Below, piece by piece: positions 50,001-57,115 of a stretch of 64,000 bases of DNA. Position numbers and translations under genes: made by a program. Source of the DNA: Phycisphaeraceae bacterium (GTDB lineage: Bacteria; Planctomycetota; Phycisphaerae; Phycisphaerales; UBA1924); the NCBI GenBank assembly GCA_020639215.1, contig JACKHA010000001.1:1-64000 (forward strand), read 5' to 3'. How positions within the stretch are numbered: position 1 is the stretch's first letter; each line of letters starts with the position of its first letter. Below the pieces are notes generated by a model. It was not told the origin of the DNA. It was given only the letters and a program-made list of their open reading frames with translations, and did no database searches.

Positions 50001-50187
50001 CTTCGCCGACGCCTCGCCCGAGATCGACGGCGTGGTCTGGATCTGGCCCGACCAGCCCAACGACCCGAGCCGGTTCAACGTGGCGGTCGTCGGCCCGGAA
50101 GGGGCCGAGGTGCACCACGCCGACCCGGGCTCGTTCGATCGGGCCCTGGCGACGAGCGTGCGCGACGCGTTCACGCCTCGGCAGTGA
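47092..50187 (+). CDS. Transmembrane Ser/Thr protein kinase with an embedded extra domain
   Basis: 1031 residues. Two N-terminal membrane spans (about 7-31 and 58-80). A kinase domain follows (about 148-420): Lys in KVVIKAF, catalytic loop HKDVKPDNI, and DFG as VDFGLLSS; the Gly-loop GSLPTGGSGS is weak. Residues about 445-545 come from visibly lower-GC DNA and form a compact segment (SGETFSTITGKPFTYSVDGN, then LPRSDFEKAYSLFPLKGPGE, then YVWAILHDPRI). A basic helical linker, a third membrane span (about 783-805) and a C-terminal domain of about 220 residues follow. It probably signals to the upstream sigma factor (inference). Confidence 0.85.
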   Translation: MGGLLQALIIGLGGILAIAVVVIAIVFLIVPLFKGIGWLFKQVFTFIGGELTDALRTVGSVLMTLILVPLAVGSIIIGRWSATAHYGRAIQNEAKAGAMCLYRMAIGHPARLLCLTPLVDGLEKRLPEVVAAAPGRDKPRGRTSQFDGYQIVGSLPTGGSGSKLYVAEPDEMKRAGFERAGQAGVGKVVIKAFSVHDGSSLPQIVRESRALDAAKKLGLVLDHDLTPERFFYVMRYVPGESLTAVTQQLHAESGSSGLDNRRLKSALGYLGDLVRTLDGYHKGGLWHKDVKPDNIIVDGAEAHLVDFGLLSSLRSAMTLTTHGTEYFRDPEMVRMALKGMKVHEVNGAKFDIFSAGAVAFSVVENSFPAHGALSQLSKRCPDALRWVIRRAMTDYDKRYTSAGEMLADLEFLRNAADPFAIRPAELPSMRGGQAPDLEQGVPPLPNRDVGNREPFSLVWSRIVEMSGETFSTITGKPFTYSVDGNVVRTTLANQNLPRSDFEKAYSLFPLKGPGEISNTVRGSAYVWAILHDPRIASRTGGQSVGESTPSSFDRAPGAPFVMPNPNFASVGGGEPRRRPKIRVTDWWTGRYAVESGASPSTVGSSVLVGSAEVDEAIRLGARWREQLSPQKIAEYEAWSRGPVPGRGDECASHRANGWTPDQLCAIWYGLMLKGQAEGKPNGGISMAKFNRVLGGAFGSPNSVPIGGFARAESIPGPNVVAVPRVAGAARSPRVPAGDRRPAKEQLERAKARAQAARDRAHARMSGRLSARRAAPKSGNPAAMNIGAAFAAAIAVFIGVGAFFTVGRHNPKVSVAVDNHVAEAREISRDVADGVREGVSDASAAIGESMRELFGDRALAAKPAPAPVVDAPAQLLEAVGAAPDSRHGNILVVSDVFVIGSQPYVRHYINQMEVSSEALRRMGFTLSGDAAQAGALGQDEFARQVELISHARAAVGSTAKGSQEMVDALAGFADASPEIDGVVWIWPDQPNDPSRFNVAVVGPEGAEVHHADPGSFDRALATSVRDAFTPRQ

Positions 50188-50192
50188 GAACG

Positions 50193-50338
50193 GGACTCAC
50201 CGCAGAGGCGCCGAGGACGCAGAGGAAGACAGATTCTGAAGTCGAACAAAAGGGCGGGCAGGCGTGCGAGGCCTGCCCGCCCTTGTCTCTTTGGCTGTCA
50301 CGGAGTGACCCGCTCCGTGTCTCCGTGTCTCCGTGGAG
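50193..50338. repeat. CAGAGG/CACGGAG inverted-repeat element, copy C
   Basis: Left arm 50193-50224 (GACTCACCGCAGAGGCGCCG type) matches the left arm of copy A. Right arm 50313-50338 is CTCCGTGTC repeats, as in copy D. The two arms are related but not perfect inverses. The centre carries the kinase terminator. It sits between two converging genes. Confidence 0.75.
50251..50283 (+). terminator. Terminator hairpin after the kinase gene
   Basis: A 12-bp perfect stem, AGGGCGGGCAGG with CCTGCCCGCCCT, followed by TGTCTCTTTGG. It lies inside repeat element copy C. Confidence 0.7.
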
Positions 50339-50343
50339 AGCCC

Positions 50344-51207
50344 TCACCCAACGCCGGCCTCAACCGCCGCCGCGGGCGGGGGCGTCGGCAGGTGGGCGGG
50401 CGGCAGGCGAAGGTACCTCGCCATCCAGATCGCCCCGAGATAAAACGGCCCGGTGTCCAACGCCGCCATCGCCGCCTTGAACACGTACCCGGTCAGGATG
50501 AACACCGCCAGTTGCGGCCAGATCGCCTCCTGCGCGTTCACAGGCAACGCCCTCGCGTAGAAGTGCGTGATCAGGATCACCGCCGTCGTGTCCACCAACT
50601 GGCTCACCAGCGTCGAGCCGTTGTTGCGGAGCCACAGGTGCTTGTTGTTCGTGGCCCGCTTCCAGAAGTGGAACACGTGGACATCCACAAGTTGAGCGAC
50701 CAGGTACGCGATCATCGAGGCCGCCACCGCCCCGAACGCCAGGGCCCGCACCTCGAAGAACACCGGCTTCCGCCCCGCGGTGTCCGCCACAATCGCCCCG
50801 GTCTGCGGGTCCAGCGTCTCGAACCCCGGCAGCACGCCGCCGAGCCACAGGATCCCGACCACCCACAGGTTCAGCAGGAATCCGACCCACACCACGGCGT
50901 TGGCCCGGCGTCGCCCAAAAAACTCGGAGATGAAGTCGGTGCACAGAAAGGTGATCGGATAGGGCAGCACACCGACGGCCACCGCGAACGCCGTCGGGCC
51001 CGTAGTGGGGTCGCCGTCGAAGTCGATATCAAAGAGTTTGATGAAGCGCGTGATGCCCAGGATGTTCAGCATCGCCAGCGTGCCAAGAAACAGCCCCGCC
51101 AGGATGAGGAAGACCGTCTCGCGACGCCAGTACAGGCGTTCGGGCGGCAGCGCGGGCAGGCCCGCGTGGGCGTGCTGGATGGTCGGAAGGGTCGGCGTGT
51201 CGGCCAT
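50344..51207 (-). CDS. yhhQ: Queuosine precursor transporter (YhhQ/QPTR family)
   Basis: 287 residues with six or so membrane spans. Family signatures are TDFISEFFGRRRANAVVWVG and AYLVAQLVDVHVFHFWKR followed by HLWLRNNGSTLVSQLVDT. It imports queuine or preQ precursors for tRNA queuosine modification. It is longer than the E. coli protein (about 220) through a loop of about 40 residues between spans and a Pro-rich C-terminus. It converges with the kinase gene and diverges from asnB. Confidence 0.93.
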   Translation of the reverse strand: MADTPTLPTIQHAHAGLPALPPERLYWRRETVFLILAGLFLGTLAMLNILGITRFIKLFDIDFDGDPTTGPTAFAVAVGVLPYPITFLCTDFISEFFGRRRANAVVWVGFLLNLWVVGILWLGGVLPGFETLDPQTGAIVADTAGRKPVFFEVRALAFGAVAASMIAYLVAQLVDVHVFHFWKRATNNKHLWLRNNGSTLVSQLVDTTAVILITHFYARALPVNAQEAIWPQLAVFILTGYVFKAAMAALDTGPFYLGAIWMARYLRLPPAHLPTPPPAAAVEAGVG

Positions 51208-51289
51208 GGGTGGGAGGGTAGTGGATCCAAGCCAGGGGGCGTGGCCCTCAGGCTCTCATCCAGTTTGGTTCGCCACTACCCTCCCCCGT

Positions 51290-53350
51290 ATGTGCGGCAT
51301 CGCTGGCATCGTGCGTGTGTGGAAGGCCGGCGACGTGCCGCGCCCGATGGACGCCATCCCGGAGGCCTGGCTCGACATCCTCGACGACTCGATCAAGCAC
51401 CGCGGCCCCGACGGTCGCGGGCGCTTCCGCCAGCGCGTCGTCCGCCCCGACGGCGCGGTCGTGGACGTCGCCCTCGTCCACCGGCGCCTCTCGATCATCG
51501 ACATCGCCGGCGGCGCCCAGCCGATGGTCATCGGCACACCCCAGCGAACGCGAAGCGCAAGCGAGCGCTCCCCCGCCGACGCCAACAGCACACCCACCCC
51601 CCCACTCCTCTCCACCGAAGGCGCCCCCTACCAACCCCTCCCCCACCCCCACACCTGCCCCGCCTGCGACGCCTCTGGCGCCGGCGTCATCGGCGTCGTC
51701 TTCAACGGCTGCATCTACAACCACCGCGACCTCCGGCGCGAACTCGGAGCCGCGGGCCACGAGTTCCACACCGACCACTCCGACACGGAGGTGCTGCTGC
51801 ACGGGTGGCGCGCGTGGGGGGCGGGGCTGATCGATCGGCTGGACGGGATGTACGCCGCGGCGGTGTGGGATGAGCACGACGCGACGATCGCAGTCCTGCG
51901 CGACCCTTTCGGCGAGAAGCCGCTCTACAGCACCTCGACAAACTCGATGATGGCCTGGTGCAGCACGGCCGCCGGCCTGGCCCGCTTCCGTGCTGCGATT
52001 GGCGAGCCGGTCGGCGTTGACTCGGACTTCGCAGACTCGGGCTGGATCGAAGGCGGGTGCTCCACCATGGGCGCGTGCACCCGAGTGCACGAGTGTCCCG
52101 CGTGGACGATCGAGTCGTTCCATGCGAAGGTGCCGGGCGGGCTCACAAGCGGATTCGATGTCTCGAAGGGCGGTCCGCGCGAGCGTGGTTCGGAGGCCCG
52201 CCTGTCTCCGGAACGCGTTCGCGACCTCATCCGCGCCAGCCTCGAAGCCCGCCTGTCCGCCGACGTGCCGGTCGCCTGCTTCCTCTCCGGCGGCGTCGAT
52301 TCCTCGCTGCTCGCCGCACTCGCCAAGGACGTGGCCCCGGACCTCGCCACGTTCACCGTCCGCATGCCCGACCCGCGCTACGACGAGTCGGCGGCGGCGG
52401 CCCAGGTCGCCGGCATCCTCGGCACGCGTCACGAGACGCTGGATGTCGCCGCGGCCCCGGCGACCGACTTGGTCGCGCTGATCGAGCAACTCGGCCTTCC
52501 CTTCGGCGACAGTTCGCTCCTTCCGGCGTACTGGCTGTCAAACGCGACCCGATCCCACGCGAAAGTCGCGATCTCGGGCGACGGCGGCGACGAACTCTTC
52601 TGCGGGTATGAGCGGCACGTCGCGCTGCAACGCCTCCGCCACTGGAGGTGGCTCGCGGCGATGATCCCGTCGCCGCTCCTGCCACGGCGTGATCCCAAAG
52701 CCATCACATTAAAACTGGCGCGCCTCGGCGTCGCCGCCCGCGGCGCGCCAAACAGTGATCTCGCAGCGATCTTCTCCGGGCCCGATCTCGCCGCGTTGAC
52801 AGGGGACCGCCTGCCATCTGGACCTGTGGATGACCCCGGCCACTGGGATGCGCAGTTCTATCTCGGCCCCGACCTCCTCCGAAAAACCGACACCGCCTCC
52901 ATGGCCGTCGCCCTCGAAGTCCGCGCCCCGTTCCTCCAGCGTGACCTCGCCACCGCCGCCCTCGCCGAGCCGCTCTCCTCCCTCATGCCCCGCGGCCAGC
53001 GCAAGGGCCTGCTCAAAGCCGTCGCCCGCAAGTACCTCCCCGATGAGATCGTCGACCGACCAAAGCAGGGCTTCGCCATCCCGATCTCCGACTGGTTCCG
53101 CAGCGACTACGGCGGCATGCGACAGCTCCTGCTCGACCACCTCACCGCCCCCGACCCCTTCCCGGGCCTGGAGGGTGCCGGCGTCCACCTGAACATGGCC
53201 TTCGTCCGGCGCATGCTCAAGGAGCACGACGACGCGGGCGAGAAGTCGCTCTGGCCCTGGAAGGGCCGCGACCACGGCCAACGTCTCTACATGCTCCTCG
53301 TGCTCTCGATCTGGTGCCGCTGGCTTGAGCGGATCAGGCAGGGCGGATAG
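51290..53350 (+). CDS. asnB: Asparagine synthetase (glutamine-hydrolysing), with insertion in glutaminase domain
   Basis: 686 residues. Class II amidotransferase with catalytic Cys2 (MCGIAG), RRLSIID, and the ATP-PPi loop SGGVDSS; SGDGGDELFCGY follows. It makes Asn from Asp, Gln and ATP, or amidates another acid in a biosynthetic pathway. Two oddities: about 45 extra residues between QPMVIG and the strand VVFNG, containing a CPAC pair; and NGCIYN where E. coli AsnB has NGEIYN, so a glutamine-binding Glu is Cys. ATG 51290 fits the required N-terminal Cys. Confidence 0.93.
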   Translation: MCGIAGIVRVWKAGDVPRPMDAIPEAWLDILDDSIKHRGPDGRGRFRQRVVRPDGAVVDVALVHRRLSIIDIAGGAQPMVIGTPQRTRSASERSPADANSTPTPPLLSTEGAPYQPLPHPHTCPACDASGAGVIGVVFNGCIYNHRDLRRELGAAGHEFHTDHSDTEVLLHGWRAWGAGLIDRLDGMYAAAVWDEHDATIAVLRDPFGEKPLYSTSTNSMMAWCSTAAGLARFRAAIGEPVGVDSDFADSGWIEGGCSTMGACTRVHECPAWTIESFHAKVPGGLTSGFDVSKGGPRERGSEARLSPERVRDLIRASLEARLSADVPVACFLSGGVDSSLLAALAKDVAPDLATFTVRMPDPRYDESAAAAQVAGILGTRHETLDVAAAPATDLVALIEQLGLPFGDSSLLPAYWLSNATRSHAKVAISGDGGDELFCGYERHVALQRLRHWRWLAAMIPSPLLPRRDPKAITLKLARLGVAARGAPNSDLAAIFSGPDLAALTGDRLPSGPVDDPGHWDAQFYLGPDLLRKTDTASMAVALEVRAPFLQRDLATAALAEPLSSLMPRGQRKGLLKAVARKYLPDEIVDRPKQGFAIPISDWFRSDYGGMRQLLLDHLTAPDPFPGLEGAGVHLNMAFVRRMLKEHDDAGEKSLWPWKGRDHGQRLYMLLVLSIWCRWLERIRQGG

Positions 53351-53405
53351 GTCCGAGCACGCCCCGGCACCTCGGCTGCCGACGCGTCACCCGTGACGGG
53401 CCGCA

Positions 53406-53441
53406 GACAGAGAACCCCACGCTCGCGCGTGGGGCTCTGTC
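53406..53441. terminator. Bidirectional terminator between asnB and the DUF481 gene
   Basis: An 8-bp stem (CCCCACGC with GCGTGGGG) extended by GACAGAG with CTCTGTC across a 2-nt bulge. It lies between two converging stops. Confidence 0.65.
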
Positions 53442-53472
53442 CATTCCGTCACTGCGTCACTCCGTCGCTTCC

Positions 53473-54354
53473 TCAGAAGTTCCATCCCAGCAGCGCGAAG
53501 TACGCGAAGTCGTTGTTCTCCGAGTCCCCGCCGGGATTGGAGTCGTAGCGGTCCTCGACGCCCAGGTTCAGGAACATCCCGTTGGACTCGTCGAGCTGGA
53601 TCTCCCACCCGGCCCGGGCCTCCACGCGGAACTCCGGCACATCGGAGAAGTCCGGGTAATACGTCGCCGACGCGTACAGCTTGTTCCGGTCGTTGAGCTG
53701 GTGCGTCCAGTCCACCCCCAGCAGCCCTTCGAAGCGCGTGTCCTCGTCCTCGCCGCCGAAGCGGTGCGTGGCACCCAGGCCGGCCCGCCCCGTCAGCACG
53801 GTCCGCTCGCTCTTGATGAAGTCGTACCCGAAGCCCGTGAACGCGCCGACCCGCAGGTCCCAATCCTGGAACTCGTCGTACTCGACGAACCCAGAGATGA
53901 AGTACCGCCAGCGGCTGTCCTCGCCGAACAGCCAGTCGTTCCGCGCGTCGAACCGGGCCCGGTTCTCCGTCGCCTCGCTGTCCCGGGTCGAATAGGCGTA
54001 CACGAACCCCAGGGTCGTCTCCATCGTGGGCGTCGGGCGCCTGGCCGCGAGCGACGTCCGCAGCGACAGGTTCTCCGTGTTGCCCTGGTTCCCATTGAGC
54101 CCGAACGCCACCGACCCGTCCCACCCATCCCAGAATGACTCGGGCGGCAAGTCCTCGACCGCCTCCTCGCCGCCGTCCTGGAAGTTCGACAGGGTCAGGG
54201 CCGGGGCGAAACGGACGACCATGCCCGGCGCCCCCCCGGAACCGGTGGACGGCGGGACTTGGGCGGCACGCTGGGTCAGGGCGGCAAACTGGGCCGAAGC
54301 CGACGCGCCGGCCGCAGCAATCACGACAAGCCCGGCGATGGCGAAGCGGTGCAT
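53473..54354 (-). CDS. DUF481 (YdiY-like) outer-membrane beta-barrel protein
   Basis: 293 residues. Signal peptide 1-22 (ending ASAQ). Pattern typical of the DUF481 family: FGLNGNQGNTENLSLRTSLA near the start of the barrel, alternating amphipathic strands, a WRYFISGFVEYDEFQDWDLR block, and a terminal aromatic WNF. E. coli YdiY is acid- or salt-inducible; the function is unknown. GGAGAGGAGA lies upstream of ATG 54354. Confidence 0.88.
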   Translation of the reverse strand: MHRFAIAGLVVIAAAGASASAQFAALTQRAAQVPPSTGSGGAPGMVVRFAPALTLSNFQDGGEEAVEDLPPESFWDGWDGSVAFGLNGNQGNTENLSLRTSLAARRPTPTMETTLGFVYAYSTRDSEATENRARFDARNDWLFGEDSRWRYFISGFVEYDEFQDWDLRVGAFTGFGYDFIKSERTVLTGRAGLGATHRFGGEDEDTRFEGLLGVDWTHQLNDRNKLYASATYYPDFSDVPEFRVEARAGWEIQLDESNGMFLNLGVEDRYDSNPGGDSENNDFAYFALLGWNF

Positions 54355-54596
54355 GGCGATTCTCCTCTCCGGCGTGCCGACCCCGCTCCCAGATCGGAAG
54401 GCGACAGCACGCCGAGGTTGGCTCAAGAGCGGGCGGGATCCGCCGCGCGGGAGCGATGATAATGGAACACCGCGGCCCCGGCGACGCGGGGTGTCGGCTG
54501 CGCTCGCACCCCGAAACGCGCAGGCTTCGCACTGGGTACACTCGCGCGTCCCCGGTGGCCGATACTCCCGCGGTGCAACGACTTTCGGAAGGCGAC

Positions 54597-55448
54597 ATGG
54601 ACCCCAGCACGCTGGCCGGGCATGGTGGTGCTCGGCACGGAACCCAAACCGATTCGGTGATTTCCCGGGCGATCGACCCGGCGGACGCCGCCCAGCCCGA
54701 GGGCGACCCCCGCGTCGCGCGGCGCCTCGCGCTGCTCCGCGTCGCGGGCCTGCTCGGGGTGGCTGTTCTGAGCGGCTGCGCCTCCGGGCGACGCTCACGT
54801 GGGGAGACCATCGGCCAGGCCGAGCCGCTGCCCGACGACGTCGTGCTGGCCCGGCCCATGCACGGAACGATCGCAACGCGCCCGTCGCGCCTCAGCGAGC
54901 AGCTACCGCCTCCTTCGCCCCCGCCCAGCGGCCCGCGCGTCGTCGTGCCGCGAGCTTCATGGACCGACCAGGCCCCGATCTTGTCGAAGGCCGATCCGAT
55001 GGGCCCGATCTCGAGGATCACGATCCACCACGACGGGATGAACCCGTTCTACTCCCTGGCCCAGGCCGACGCCGCAGCCCGCCTCGAATCCATCCGGCGC
55101 GCCCACCTCCAGCGCGGCTGGGCCGACATCGGCTACCACTTCTCCATCGACCCCGCCGGTCGCGTCTACCAATGCCGACCGCTGAATCTGCAGGGCGCCC
55201 ACGTCGCCAACCAGAACCCCGGCAACATCGGCGTGATGGTCATGGGCAACTTCGAGCAGCAGGTCCCCACCCCCGCCGCCATCAACACCCTCGAAGCCTT
55301 CGTCCCGACCCTCATGCGCCAATACGGCGTGCGCGTCGGCAGCGTCTTCACCCACCGCGAACTCGCCGCCACCGCCTGCCCGGGACAGAGCCTGCAGGCC
55401 CGCATGGTCCAGGCCCGCTCGCGCGGCGGCACGATCGCGCTGGCGTGA
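54597..55448 (+). CDS. PGRP/amidase_2 peptidoglycan amidase lipoprotein
   Basis: 283 residues from ATG 54597, preceded by GGAAGG. Lipobox LSGC with Cys61, then a Pro-rich linker and an N-acetylmuramoyl-L-alanine amidase domain. Zinc ligands are visible as His144 (ITIHHDG), His253 (FTHREL) and Cys261 (ATACPG); the catalytic Tyr180 is in DIGYHFSID. It cleaves the lactyl bond between MurNAc and L-Ala in cell-wall turnover or recycling. Confidence 0.92.
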   Translation: MDPSTLAGHGGARHGTQTDSVISRAIDPADAAQPEGDPRVARRLALLRVAGLLGVAVLSGCASGRRSRGETIGQAEPLPDDVVLARPMHGTIATRPSRLSEQLPPPSPPPSGPRVVVPRASWTDQAPILSKADPMGPISRITIHHDGMNPFYSLAQADAAARLESIRRAHLQRGWADIGYHFSIDPAGRVYQCRPLNLQGAHVANQNPGNIGVMVMGNFEQQVPTPAAINTLEAFVPTLMRQYGVRVGSVFTHRELAATACPGQSLQARMVQARSRGGTIALA

Positions 55449-55505
55449 GCGCGTCGTCGAGTTTGGTGAGGGTCCGAGTTGATTCTCGGCCGACCGCCCC
55501 CCGCC

Positions 55506-56372
55506 CTACCGCACCGGCTCCAACTCCCGCATCCGGTGCTGCATCTGCGCCTTGAGACGCGCCAGGATCGACGAGTGCATCTGGCTCACGCGGCTCTCCG
55601 ACAGGTCCAGCGTCGAGCCGATCTCTTTCATCGTCATCCCCTCGTAGTAGTACAGGATGACGATCAGGCGCTCGGCCCGGGTCAGGCCCTTGGTGATCAG
55701 TTCCCGCAGGTCCCGCCGCTGCAGCTCGCTCAGCGGGCCGTCCTCGTCGCCCTCGCGGACGATGTCGATCTCCCGCACCTCGCGCCCCGAGTCGCCGGGG
55801 TACGCCCGCTGGTTGATGCTCCGGACCTGGGTCGGACGCCCGTCGCGGACGACTTTCTCAAACTCCTCGCCCTCGATCCCCAGCTCATTGGCAATCTGGT
55901 CCTCGGTCGCCGGCACGCCCGTCCGCATCTCGATCCGCTGGCGGGCCATCTCCATCTTGGTCGTCCGCGACCGGACCAGGCGAGGCACCCAGTCCATGGC
56001 CCGCAGCTCGTCCAGGATCGCGCCCTTGATCCGCCCGGCGCAGTACGTCTCGAACTTGACCCCGCGGTCCAGGTCGAACGCCGCGACCGCCTCCCGCAGG
56101 CCGAAGGTGCCGGCCTGGATCAGGTCCTCGATGTCGACCTCGTCGGGCAGGCGCTTGCAGATCCGCTCGGCGTTGTAGCGGACCAGGGGCAGGAACTTTT
56201 CCACCAGGTAGTTGTGGACAGCCGTCTCCCGCTTCTTGTGGAAGCGGGTCCAGACGTCCTTGGGGTCCAGCTCGTCGAGCTCGATGGTCAGCGGCGTGAC
56301 GGTCCGGACGTGGCGACGGTCGTCCATCCGGGAGGCGCGCGACCCAAAGCGTGAGGAACGTACAGCGTTCAT
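55506..56372 (-). CDS. fliA: FliA/WhiG-type RNA polymerase sigma factor
   Basis: 288 residues from ATG 56372, with AAGGAG upstream. Regions 2-4 are complete: LVRYNAERICKRLPDEVDIE, then DLIQAGTFGLREAV, FDLDRGVKFETYCAGRIKGA, and LTRAERLIVILYYYEGMTMK with the HTH EIGSTLDLSESRVSQMHSS. FliA directs late flagellar genes in motile bacteria and WhiG sporulation in actinomycetes. No flagellar gene or FlgM anti-sigma is in the window, although csrA is. Confidence 0.94.
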   Translation of the reverse strand: MNAVRSSRFGSRASRMDDRRHVRTVTPLTIELDELDPKDVWTRFHKKRETAVHNYLVEKFLPLVRYNAERICKRLPDEVDIEDLIQAGTFGLREAVAAFDLDRGVKFETYCAGRIKGAILDELRAMDWVPRLVRSRTTKMEMARQRIEMRTGVPATEDQIANELGIEGEEFEKVVRDGRPTQVRSINQRAYPGDSGREVREIDIVREGDEDGPLSELQRRDLRELITKGLTRAERLIVILYYYEGMTMKEIGSTLDLSESRVSQMHSSILARLKAQMQHRMRELEPVR

Positions 56373-56562
56373 TGGCCTCTCCTTGACCCGATCGCTGAGA
56401 CGACGCACCCGGCGGCGCCGGCCGGTTGGTGCGTCCCGCACCAGCCCGGACCGCCCTGATTCCGGTGTCCGTCGTTCAGCACGCCACGCCGATCCCTGGC
56501 GCAGCGAGCACCAGTAATAGCGTGGGCGTTCCGAGGTTGCAAGTTCAGTTGGCGCATCTCCC

Positions 56563-56889
56563 TCACGCCGCCGAGTTGTTCACAGGACTATCCACAGGCG
56601 ACGAGCCCGCTCTGGGACGCTCGCCACGGAGCACCGCCCGCTCGGCTGCCTTCACGTCGGGCACGGGGCGGGCCTCGCGGTAGGACTCAAGGAAGTCGAG
56701 GACCGACCGCTCGCCGCACCACCCGGCGAAGAGGCCCAGCGCGCGGCAGGCCAAGAGCGCCACGATCGCAGTGAGCAGGGTGGATGTGGTGGAGGCGCCC
56801 GCCCGCAGACCCGCGAGCAGCGCGACCAGAAACCCGCACAGGCCGAACACGGACGCGATCACCCGCGTGGGTTCCCGGACGATCTTCAT
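56563..56889 (-). CDS. Small two-span membrane protein
   Basis: 108 residues from ATG 56889. Two hydrophobic helices (about 10-30 and 36-56) are followed by a charged C-terminal tail. No motif or family recognised. It lies 190 bp upstream of fliA on the same strand. The longer open frame to 57183 is mostly Pro/Arg-rich and looks non-coding. Confidence 0.6.
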   Translation of the reverse strand: MKIVREPTRVIASVFGLCGFLVALLAGLRAGASTTSTLLTAIVALLACRALGLFAGWCGERSVLDFLESYREARPVPDVKAAERAVLRGERPRAGSSPVDSPVNNSAA

Positions 56890-57115
56890 CGGTGGGGTTC
56901 CTGAGCCTGGGGTGGGCGCGGTCCATGGGGAACATCGTCGAAATCGACGCGCGAGTTGACCAACGCCCCGGGCTCGGCGTCGCAAGTTGCGGGCCGCGAT
57001 GCCTGCGCATGCGGCACGGGTTGCCCAGGGTCGCGCGGGGCGCGGAATTGGCGCGTCCGATGCGGCGCGACCGCGGCCCGATCCGCTGGTGCGGGCAGGA
57101 CTTGCGCGTGGGTTG

